In this document: one piece after another, positions 1 to 5,913 of the stretch
Position numbering within the stretch: the first letter of the stretch is position 1
Layout of the letters: every line of letters starts with the position of its first letter
DNA from: Actinomycetota bacterium
GTDB taxonomy: Bacteria; Actinomycetota; Humimicrobiia; Humimicrobiales; Humimicrobiaceae
Assembly: GCA_023475715.1 (NCBI GenBank)
Contig: JAMCVO010000200.1
Location: forward strand, 1-8,235
Reading direction: 5' to 3'
DNA: 8,235 nt
Translations under genes and position numbers: made by a program
Notes under the pieces: model-generated
Databases searched by the model: none
Told to the model about the DNA's origin: nothing
The model's input: the letters and a program-made list of their open reading frames with translations, nothing else

Positions 1-1347
1 TTAAGGATTTTTATAGCCTTGACTTATGTTATCACCATACTTTGCAATTAAAAAACCCCCAATCAATTCGTATGGGATATTATTTAGTCTAACGTATCTT
101 AAATTCAATATATTAGACTTTATTTCATTTTCCTGGTCATTAAAAGACCCTCCTCCAATAACTTTTATTTTTTTAAATTTCTCAAAATTTAGGTTATTTA
201 TCTTTTTAATAATCTCTAGGGCATAGTAAAATTCATATCCAAAAGACTCAAGAATGGCGATATAAAAATCCTTAACATTATGATTCCATGTTACTCCTAT
301 CCAGCCTCCTCTGAAGTATGGTTGCGAAGGGCTATATCTACCTCCAAAATGTGGAATAAAATATACTTTTTCTTTCTTTTTATTTAATGCATCATCAACA
401 ATAAAATTGTTTCCATGATTAAAATTTTTAAAGAACCAATTAAATGTATAACCTCCAGCAGTTATTATAGCAATTTGATAGTAGATATCTGAAAGCCCAG
501 TATAAATAGAGTATAATGCACTAAATTCAATATCAGGAATATATCTATCACTACAATAGCCTAAAATAGTATAAGTCCCAGAAACATCTATAAGATCATT
601 TTTTTTATTTATTCCTGCTCCAATAAACCCTGCAACTTGATCTCCACAGCCCGCTAATACAATTATTTCTTTATCATTATCAAAAATATTTTTTTTAACA
701 CTACCAATTACTTCATTTGCTTTTTTTATAGTTGGTAATTTTTCAATATCAACATTAAAATTTTTACATAATTCCTCATTCCAGCTTTGATTTTTAATAT
801 CAGCAACTCCGCTCATAGTTAAACAACTGCAATCAATAAATGCTTGTTTATATGAAAGGTTACATAATTTACAGGCTACATAAGACATTAAATTTATAAA
901 CTTCTTTACTTTTTTATATTTATTTGGAAATTTATTCTTAATCCAGATAATTTTCGCAGCTATCGTTGGAGATCCACCAGAATATTCTCTTATCTTTTTA
1001 CCAAACTCGTTTTCTAGTTTAAATAAGTATTCGTTATATTTTGTATCAACAGAATATGTCCAGGGGAAGACAACATTAAAGTTTTCATCTACACCTAGTG
1101 TGCCTCCCATTTGTCCGGAAATTATTAAAGAATTTATTTTGTTAAATTCTTTAGTGTAGGAACTTTTAATATTTTTTATTTCTTCTAAAACTATATTTAA
1201 ATATGCATCCGGGTCCTGATATATTATTTCTTTATATAATGTTTTAGCTTCTTTTTCAGAAAAGTATAATATGTTACCTTTTTGGGTTATTAATGAGCAT
1301 TTTATTTTGGTAGTTCCACAATCTATTTTAATATAATATTCTGACAT
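1..1347 (-). CDS. FGGY-family carbohydrate kinase (xylulokinase-like)
   Basis: A 448-residue ATP-dependent sugar kinase of the FGGY family, expected in the cytoplasm. Visible motifs: N-terminal phosphate loop DCGTTKIK (residues 9-16); GQMGG at 78-82, where xylulokinases usually have GQMHG; a W-x-x-x-x-D element (W96, D101); GCGDQVAGFIGAG at 233-245 with the presumed catalytic base D236; the second phosphate motif DVSGTYT at 254-260; and the adenosine-site motif GGGSFND at 398-404. The start is supported by AAGGA about 8 nt upstream of ATG. The gene follows the nagB-like gene after 42 bp, consistent with one operon. FGGY kinases normally phosphorylate ketoses, polyols or aldonates; which substrate this one uses cannot be read from sequence. 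Only about 44 residues follow the GGGSFND motif, roughly 40 fewer than in E. coli XylB, so the C-terminal helices look short. The stop codon coincides with the window edge, so a frameshift just beyond cannot be excluded. Confidence 0.9.
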   Translation of the reverse strand: MSEYYIKIDCGTTKIKCSLITQKGNILYFSEKEAKTLYKEIIYQDPDAYLNIVLEEIKNIKSSYTKEFNKINSLIISGQMGGTLGVDENFNVVFPWTYSVDTKYNEYLFKLENEFGKKIREYSGGSPTIAAKIIWIKNKFPNKYKKVKKFINLMSYVACKLCNLSYKQAFIDCSCLTMSGVADIKNQSWNEELCKNFNVDIEKLPTIKKANEVIGSVKKNIFDNDKEIIVLAGCGDQVAGFIGAGINKKNDLIDVSGTYTILGYCSDRYIPDIEFSALYSIYTGLSDIYYQIAIITAGGYTFNWFFKNFNHGNNFIVDDALNKKKEKVYFIPHFGGRYSPSQPYFRGGWIGVTWNHNVKDFYIAILESFGYEFYYALEIIKKINNLNFEKFKKIKVIGGGSFNDQENEIKSNILNLRYVRLNNIPYELIGGFLIAKYGDNISQGYKNP

Positions 1348-1348
1348 T

Positions 1349-1367
1349 AAATAATCCTTGATTATTT
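1349..1367 (-). promoter_or_regulatory. Small inverted repeat presenting the kinase Shine-Dalgarno site
   Basis: An 8-bp perfect inverted repeat (AAATAATC / GATTATTT) with a 3-nt loop lies directly upstream of the kinase ATG. On the mRNA the loop AAG plus the first bases of the right arm form the AAGGA ribosome-binding site. The stem has only one G:C pair, so it is weak and may be chance in AT-rich DNA. If real, it would modulate translation of the last visible gene of the operon. Confidence 0.3.
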
Positions 1368-1389
1368 ATGATAAGTTTTATCGCCAAAC

Positions 1390-2325
1390 CTAATAATCTA
1401 TTTCCCAGTTAGGTTCTATATCTTGGGCTATTGTTTCTGAAATATACACATCAGTTTTTAATGTTTGTAAAATAGATTGTGGAACTAATGGAGTAACTTC
1501 ACCATGCAAACATAACCTTGATATTAATCTTTGCCATGAAACAGGAGTGCCATATGTTGATATTGCATGAAAATCCATTCTATGCTTTGAACCTATAACT
1601 TCCTTTGGTCCAATTGTCGCAGCCTTTGGCGGCACAAGGGCCAAGTCTCCACTCATTCCAAAGCTACCGTGCAGGGAATTTTGTGCAATAGTGAAAGGAC
1701 TAAGAGTAACAATCCTTGGACCCATATTTTTCCACTCCTCCAAATTGGCTGCTAAAAATTCAGGTGCATCTGGTTCAATAAAAGCCAGGTGTCCTGTCCA
1801 ACCGGGCCCACTATAACAAGCATCGGAACCATCTAAGTCTTCAATCATTTTGCCATAATCTTTGATATTTCTGGTAGTTGGTCCTTTGATATGATCTTCT
1901 TCGGGACGTAAATCTTTATCAATATTATAGTAAAAATAATTTTTCATTGATCTCATGAAGCTTTGTGGATAAGATTCTGGTGCAACATTGCCATTTTCAT
2001 CAGCATATTCATCCATATTAAATGTATATAATTTCTTACAATTAACTTTAAATTTATTTATTAAATAAGCTACTTTCATATAACAATGAGCCGGGTTGGG
2101 TAAAATTAAAACTAAATTCATATTTTCGTCTGAAGATCTTTTTATTCTATAGAACATGTCAGCAATCCAAATAAATTCAATTTCTGAATCTTTTACAACT
2201 TGTATTTTAAAATCGGGATTAGAATGTTTGCTTATTTCTTCTTTTTTGATTTTTCTAACTTTTTCAATGACTTCCTTGTTTTTATAAGGAACCCATTTAG
2301 ATGGACTGTAGTTAAATTTTTCCAT
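1390..2325 (-). CDS. NagB-like glucosamine-6-phosphate deaminase/isomerase homologue
   Basis: A 311-residue member of the glucosamine-6-phosphate isomerase/deaminase family (COG0363), cytosolic. E. coli NagB, 266 residues, converts GlcN-6-P to fructose-6-P and ammonia. The family signature TFNMDEYADE is at residues 101-110, with D105 matching the NagB proton-transfer Asp72. GPGWTGHLAFIEP at 173-185 aligns with NagB GNDGHIAFNEP: H179 and E184 match His143 and Glu148, but the ring-opening Asp141 is Thr177 and the Asn of FNEP is Ile. An N-terminal extension of about 40 residues precedes the core. A strong ribosome-binding site (TGGAGG) sits about 9 nt before ATG. It lies 41 bp after nagA, in the usual nagA-nagB partnership. 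It is clearly in the NagB fold family, but with a key residue changed it may be a divergent deaminase, an aldose-ketose isomerase, or act on another phospho-amino sugar; I therefore give no gene symbol. Confidence 0.85.
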   Translation of the reverse strand: MEKFNYSPSKWVPYKNKEVIEKVRKIKKEEISKHSNPDFKIQVVKDSEIEFIWIADMFYRIKRSSDENMNLVLILPNPAHCYMKVAYLINKFKVNCKKLYTFNMDEYADENGNVAPESYPQSFMRSMKNYFYYNIDKDLRPEEDHIKGPTTRNIKDYGKMIEDLDGSDACYSGPGWTGHLAFIEPDAPEFLAANLEEWKNMGPRIVTLSPFTIAQNSLHGSFGMSGDLALVPPKAATIGPKEVIGSKHRMDFHAISTYGTPVSWQRLISRLCLHGEVTPLVPQSILQTLKTDVYISETIAQDIEPNWEIDY

Positions 2326-2366
2326 AACTTTATGCCTCCAAATAAGCGAAAATATTTATAATATTT

Positions 2367-3563
2367 TTAAGATTCAAATACCATGTTTCCTTCAATGAAT
2401 ACTTTCTTTATTTTAAAATTTTTATCAAATACAATTAAATCAGCATCTTTGCCTATTTCTATACTGCCTTTTTTGTTTAGAAGACCTAAAGATTTCGCCG
2501 GATTATATGAAGCCATTTGAATTGCTTGATTTATAGTTGCAGATGTATTTTTATAAAAATTTTCAACTGCTTTTATCAAAGGAATTATACTTCCAGCCAA
2601 TCCACCGTCTTCCAATCTTGCAACACATGGGTTTTCTTCACTTAATATTAATGTCATAACTCCTATGCTATATTCCCCTGGAGGTAACCCGCTAACACTT
2701 AATGAATCAGTAACTAAAATAATATTATCCGAACCTTTTGTCCTAAAAACTATTTCCATTATCCTTGGGTCCACATGAGTAAGTTCCCCTATTACTTCCA
2801 ACTTTAGTTCATCACGAATCAGCACATAGCCTTCAAGCCCTGGATGTCTTACTCCCGGCTCTTTAAAGTTCATTTCTCCCATCGCGTTAAAAGCATGAGT
2901 CACATGAGTAGCACCTTTTTCAATAGCTAAAGCTGTTTGTTCAATAGTTGCATTTGAATGACCTATTGAAGAAATAATTCCATAATTTGATAATAGTTCA
3001 ATAACCTCTAAGCAATTGTCTAATTCAGGTGCTAACGTCATTACCTTTAATAAACCATTTGAATTTTTTATTATTTCCATACATTCGCTTACATCAGGTT
3101 TCCTTAAAAAATCTAATCTTTGTGCCCCTCTGTACTTTTGGCTTAAATATATTCCTTCAATATGGACACCGAGAATTCTAGAAAGATTTTGGCTTTTTTT
3201 ATCTTCTATATAATTTTTAATATTTTTGAATGATTTATAAATTAAATTAAGGGGGGATGCAATTAGAGTAGGCAGATACCCAGTTATTCCTTGCTTCAAT
3301 TTATCTTTAGAAATAACCTCCAAATCTCCGCAAACGCAATCTTCACCTCCACCACCATGAGTATGAATATCTATCAGACCAGGCGAAATATAAAATTTAT
3401 TCTCTAAATCAATAACCTCATAATTTTCTTTATTAAAAATATTTATATGTTCATTTAGTAGATTTGAAATTTTTCCATTTTCAATAATCAAATTCTGCTT
3501 ATTAATTGTGTTAAATGGAGTTAAAATAATTCCATTTTTTAAAATAAATCCCCTTTTATCCAT
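2367..3563 (-). CDS. nagA: N-acetylglucosamine-6-phosphate deacetylase
   Basis: A 398-residue amidohydrolase-superfamily enzyme that removes acetate from N-acetylglucosamine-6-phosphate, giving GlcN-6-P for the deaminase step. The length matches the family (about 380-400). After a small N-terminal beta-sandwich part come PGLIDIHTHGGGGED at 61-75 with the HxH metal motif (H67, H69), metal ligand E136 in GVHIEG (132-137), metal His H202 in IGHSNAT, H223 in THAFNAM, H263 in LTHVDP (equivalent of E. coli His251), and catalytic D286 in ILVTDS. The C-terminal DADLIVFD segment closes the beta-sandwich. An HxH enzyme resembles the B. subtilis type rather than the QxH E. coli type. The phosphate-contacting motif usually written (H/G)REPG reads FKEPG (233-237), Lys replacing Arg. 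The ribosome-binding site is modest (AAAGG, about 6 nt before ATG). It heads a compact run nagA, nagB-like, FGGY kinase. Confidence 0.92.
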   Translation of the reverse strand: MDKRGFILKNGIILTPFNTINKQNLIIENGKISNLLNEHINIFNKENYEVIDLENKFYISPGLIDIHTHGGGGEDCVCGDLEVISKDKLKQGITGYLPTLIASPLNLIYKSFKNIKNYIEDKKSQNLSRILGVHIEGIYLSQKYRGAQRLDFLRKPDVSECMEIIKNSNGLLKVMTLAPELDNCLEVIELLSNYGIISSIGHSNATIEQTALAIEKGATHVTHAFNAMGEMNFKEPGVRHPGLEGYVLIRDELKLEVIGELTHVDPRIMEIVFRTKGSDNIILVTDSLSVSGLPPGEYSIGVMTLILSEENPCVARLEDGGLAGSIIPLIKAVENFYKNTSATINQAIQMASYNPAKSLGLLNKKGSIEIGKDADLIVFDKNFKIKKVFIEGNMVFES

Positions 3564-3613
3564 ATTTAAGCCTTTATCTTTTAAAAAATTTCTAAAATAT
3601 ATAACTTTAAAAC

Positions 3614-4067
3614 TTATAAATAATTCTTTTCAAATAATTTCACGTATAGTGATTTAAAATCACTTTTATTTATAGATACTGGAATTCTATCTACTGCTAA
3701 ATGCATAATGTAATATTCACTTAATTTCTCAATATCAGGGTCTTTAACAACATTTGACAAACCTTTTAAATTAACCTCTCTTATTAATTTTTTAAAATCC
3801 TATATGCATCTTTTTGCAATTAAATCTTCTCTAAAGTTCCACCAGTAGTTTACCAATCATATGAGTTGCTCCACCATTGCCAACATACATTGCACTAAGT
3901 ACCATAATACTTGCGATTGCCATTGCCACTCTGGCTTCTAAATTATTTCCACCATATACTACAATTTTTAAGTTTCTGAAAACTAATTCTATTGCTCCTA
4001 ATGCAAGGGAATCTAACCCTCATCTTGATAAATAAGCTCTCTTTGTATTAAATATTAAATTATTCAT
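3614..4067 (-). pseudogene. Remnant of an iron-containing alcohol dehydrogenase, C-terminal half
   Basis: No open gene spans this stretch, but minus-strand translation in shifting frames gives recognisable pieces of the group III (Fe-dependent) alcohol dehydrogenase family. One frame reads DSLALGAIEL, then NNLEARVAMAIAS and GNGGATHMIG, which follow the family's D-ALAL-AIELI, LEAR-KM-LAS and metal-binding His region. The frame then shifts near 3845-3855, and a stop occurs before a last block containing GLSNVVKDPDIEKLSE and DRIPVSINKSDF, typical of the family's C-terminal tail, ending in TAA at 3614. An in-frame TGA also precedes GLDSLA. The N-terminal nucleotide-binding half and the segment carrying the second metal His (GxxHG) are missing. 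It sits between the lectin-fold gene and nagA on the same strand. Its former substrate is unknown. Family assignment is fairly sure; decay is certain unless the sequence is full of errors. Confidence 0.7.
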
Positions 4068-4142
4068 TATCCCTATTTTTACCTTTCCTAAAAAAGAATT
4101 AAGTCTACTAAACAAAACTAAATTTCACCATTTTCATAAAAT

Positions 4143-5249
4143 TCAAATCTCGATATATGCACTTCTGAATCCTAGTAATGGTGTATACCCTCTGCAATCA
4201 TAATCAAAATCTAAGTTTAATGAAAATATCCCACTATGATTACCAACTTCCCAATAACCACCACGCCACGGATATCTTATTCCATAATTTCTTACCCATA
4301 TCATGTCTTCACCAATATTATTATCAACTGGGAATAGGGCAAGAGCTTTTAATAATGTTGGGATTTCAATATCAGTTAATAGTTTCTTAAATGGCATTGC
4401 AATTAATCCATAATTTCCTTCACTTGTTATATCAGGTGAATATAAAGGATTTCTTATTTCTGTTCTGAAAATTAATTCGTTGTTTTCTAAATATCTTTGT
4501 TCTTTAATACTATCACCTTTATTTTTTGCATCTATTTTAATACTATTTTGGCTTCCTAAGGGCAAATAATCACCATTTTCACTAATAGATTGCCATTCTA
4601 TACTTTGAGGTGTATGATCAACATATGGAAGTGCCGCATCGTTATTTGGAATCACTGCAATTTCACCGTTTTTTATCATTAGCCCTGCAACCCATCCCCA
4701 AACATTACCATTTAAATCATATATCCCGTTGGATGTGAAATCGTGTGCCCACGTCACAGGTCCACTCCCTGTTAATATATGAATAATGTTATTTTCCAAG
4801 TATTCTCCGGCAACTCCACGTTCGTGTGGAGCTTCCGCGCTTCTACCATAGTTATTATTACCTCTTGGCAAAGTGTTATTTTTTTTTGCCCATAAAGCCA
4901 CAGCTCCCCATTCAGCATTTGTCATTAAGTGCCAACCTCGTCCCTTGTTATAACAACTTTCAAGACTTTGACCTAGATTCATTTTACCTTCAGGGTTTTG
5001 CCCTGGCAGGCTATATCCCAGCCCACCTATGAGAACATTTGAATATTTTGAAATGTATATTTCTTTTAATATTTTATCCTTAACTATAAATGCGGGATGT
5101 GGTTCATGAGATGCACCATCAATTACTTCATCTAAATAAAATAATGGAATTCTAACCATAACACTTGGCTTTTTTTTGTTATCTAATAGTATAGTATTTT
5201 TTCCACCGGTTATGGCTTCAATAGCAAATTTCACAATATCATTTTTCAT
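4143..5249 (-). CDS. SUMF1/C-type-lectin-fold protein resembling DGR variable proteins
   Basis: A 368-residue protein with the formylglycine-generating-enzyme-like (SUMF1/PvdO, COG1262) version of the C-type lectin fold. Recognisable blocks: SVMVRIPLFYLDEVIDG (29-45), HPAFIV (51-56), EIYISKY (63-69), GRGWHLMTNAEWGAVALW (103-120), PRGNNNYGRS (128-137), TGSGP (160-164), GIYDLNGNVWGWVAGL (175-190, the fold's GNVWEW signature with Glu changed to Gly) and the C-terminal WRGGYWEVGNHSG / IFSLNL / LGFRSAY (328-365). This block order is that of phage and bacterial proteins diversified by DGRs. It has only two cysteines (C99, C352) and lacks the Cys pair of true formylglycine-generating enzymes, so sulfatase-activating chemistry is unlikely. 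No signal peptide or membrane helix is evident. A strong site (GGAGGT) lies about 7 nt before ATG. The ligand is unknown; binding or display is the likely role. No reverse transcriptase or template repeat is in the window, so active diversification is unproven. Confidence 0.8.
   Translation of the reverse strand: MKNDIVKFAIEAITGGKNTILLDNKKKPSVMVRIPLFYLDEVIDGASHEPHPAFIVKDKILKEIYISKYSNVLIGGLGYSLPGQNPEGKMNLGQSLESCYNKGRGWHLMTNAEWGAVALWAKKNNTLPRGNNNYGRSAEAPHERGVAGEYLENNIIHILTGSGPVTWAHDFTSNGIYDLNGNVWGWVAGLMIKNGEIAVIPNNDAALPYVDHTPQSIEWQSISENGDYLPLGSQNSIKIDAKNKGDSIKEQRYLENNELIFRTEIRNPLYSPDITSEGNYGLIAMPFKKLLTDIEIPTLLKALALFPVDNNIGEDMIWVRNYGIRYPWRGGYWEVGNHSGIFSLNLDFDYDCRGYTPLLGFRSAYIEI
4155..4265 (-). 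other. Candidate DGR variable-region-like segment
   Basis: The last ~37 codons before the C-terminus (residues 329-365) keep the scaffold seen in DGR variable regions of lectin-fold proteins: RGG-W--G---G-F-LNL, then a non-conserved stretch (D348 to L359, rich in Asp, Tyr, Arg and Cys), then LGFRSAY. The interior differs from the Asn/Ser-rich consensus that an unmutated template usually encodes, as expected if adenines had been replaced. This is resemblance only: the matching template repeat is not in the window. Confidence 0.45.
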
Positions 5250-5275
5250 ATACTACCTCCAAAAATAATGACTTG

Positions 5276-5290
5276 CCGCTCACTTAGCGG
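5276..5290. repeat. Right-end hairpin of the IS200-like remnant
   Basis: A perfect 5-bp GC-rich inverted repeat (CCGCT / AGCGG) with a 5-nt loop lies just downstream of the tnpA remnant and 27 bp upstream of the lectin-fold ATG. Its position fits the right-end subterminal palindrome of IS200/IS605 elements. Confidence 0.5.
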
Positions 5291-5306
5291 ACGATTTTGA
5301 CTATTC

Positions 5307-5790
5307 CTATAAGGTGTTATTAACAGCTGCATCTAAAAGCTCATTTGATTCGACCGCTGCTTCTAAGACTCTAACAACCACTAAAGGAGTCTCTGTTCCC
5401 TTTACACTAACTTTATCAACCATCATATCTGCATCTTCTTGTTCTCTTATATACTCTTTTATGGTTGCCTCATTTATCTCCACTGTGCTTACTTAGTAGC
5501 CTCTTGCCCAAAAGTGCCTATTTCCAAATTTATATTTCAAGTTGGCAAACTTCTCAAATATTACTAGGCTACTTTTCCTTTTGAAATATCCTACTATTTC
5601 AGATACACTATATTTTGGCGGTATATACTAATATATAAGTGTATATAGTCGTTTCCTGTGGCTCCCTTCAATTTATTTCTACTTCCTTGTAAACTGCATA
5701 GTTGTCTGTTATCTTCCCTACTTCTTTTCGTATTTTCCCAAAGGTCTTAATCACCTCTTATTGTAACGGAGAACGATTATTTTTTATCAC
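5307..5790 (-). pseudogene. tnpA: Broken IS200-type transposase TnpA (HUH/Y1)
   Basis: Minus-strand frames together rebuild most of a Y1 HUH transposase. First comes a degraded N-terminus with YNKR, then FGKIRKEVGKI and YKEVEI. An in-frame TGA and a frame change lead to DYIHLYISI, which aligns with the family's DHIHLLVSIPPKY, so the first His of the HUH pair has become Tyr. An extra TA-like shift leads into IPPKYSVSEIVGYFKRKSS, FANLKYKFGNRHFWARGY, then a TAA in place of the second Tyr of GYYVSTVG. The last block, INEATIKEYIREQE, keeps the catalytic Tyr (YIxxQ-type motif), and the frame ends at TAG (5307). The C-terminus is longer than usual (EAAVESNELLDAAV) and unlike the family's DPF ending. 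With at least two frameshifts, two stops and a lost active-site His, it cannot be functional. Confidence 0.85.
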
Positions 5791-5813
5791 TACGGTTAAC
5801 CTTTTCGATTCTC

Positions 5814-5828
5814 ACTCGCATAACGAGT
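5814..5828. repeat. Small hairpin at the left-end side of the IS remnant
   Basis: A perfect 5-bp inverted repeat ACTCG / CGAGT with a 5-nt loop, upstream of the tnpA remnant. It may be the left-end hairpin of the IS200-like element, matching the size of the right-end hairpin at 5276-5290. It abuts the 40-bp palindrome that follows. Confidence 0.4.
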
Positions 5829-5868
5829 AGCTTATTATTCATGACCTTTTAGGGTCATATAATAAGCT
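5829..5868. repeat. 40-bp interrupted palindrome
   Basis: The arms AGCTTATTA and TAATAAGCT (9 bp) enclose a small asymmetric internal bulge and an inner stem ATGACC / GGTCAT with a 6-nt loop, so the segment folds on itself on either strand. It lies between the binding-protein gene and the IS remnant. It has no run of T after either arm, so it is not a standard intrinsic terminator. It could be an IS end structure, a bidirectional mRNA-stabilising stem or a protein-binding palindrome. Confidence 0.55.
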
Positions 5869-5897
5869 GGCGGGAGCATAAACATAAAGCCCCCACC
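5869..5897 (-). terminator. GC-rich stem-loop after the sugar-binding protein gene
   Basis: On the mRNA, GGTGGGGGC pairs with GCTCCCGCC over 9 bp (two G:U pairs) around an 11-nt AT-rich loop, starting 17 nt after the binding-protein stop. The GC content is far above the surrounding sequence. No clear U-run follows, so it is either a weak or Rho-assisted terminator, or a 3' stabilising stem of the kind often found after highly expressed sugar-binding protein genes. Confidence 0.5.
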
Positions 5898-5913
5898 ATT
5901 GTATTTTTTAATA

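Larger units (their letters stand above)
5270..5830 (-). mobile_element. Degenerate IS200/IS605-family insertion sequence
   Basis: An approximately 560-bp remnant built around a broken tnpA. The right-end side (low coordinates, downstream of tnpA) has a short hairpin at 5276-5290, 17 nt past the tnpA stop, as expected for the subterminal hairpin such single-strand transposases recognise. The left-end side has a hairpin at 5814-5828. IS200-type elements are about 700 bp with one ~150-codon gene, so the size is slightly short. They generate no target duplication, so exact ends cannot be fixed. It lies between the binding-protein gene and the lectin-fold gene, in the same orientation. Confidence 0.65.

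Noticed and set aside
2349..2367. AT-rich inverted repeat between nagA and the nagB-like gene
   Set aside because: It is made only of A and T, is easily formed by chance at this base composition, and no T-run is placed for termination inside a compact operon.
3648..3664. Palindrome AGTGATTT-A-AAATCACT followed by T-rich sequence on the plus strand, terminator-like
   Set aside because: It falls inside the dehydrogenase remnant (codons for SDFKSL), is AT-rich, and no plus-strand gene precedes it.
4155..4265. A DGR template repeat or second copy of the variable-like segment elsewhere in the window
   Set aside because: I scanned the gaps and found no second copy and no reverse transcriptase motifs, so no complete DGR is claimed.
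4143..5249. Annotation as a true formylglycine-generating (sulfatase-modifying) enzyme
   Set aside because: Only two cysteines (C99, C352) exist, neither in an FGE-like active-site context; no sulfatase gene is nearby; the C-terminus fits DGR-type lectin-fold proteins better.
5314..5496. Plus-strand open frame of 60 codons
   Set aside because: It is antisense to the tnpA remnant, whose minus-strand translation clearly matches IS200 transposases.
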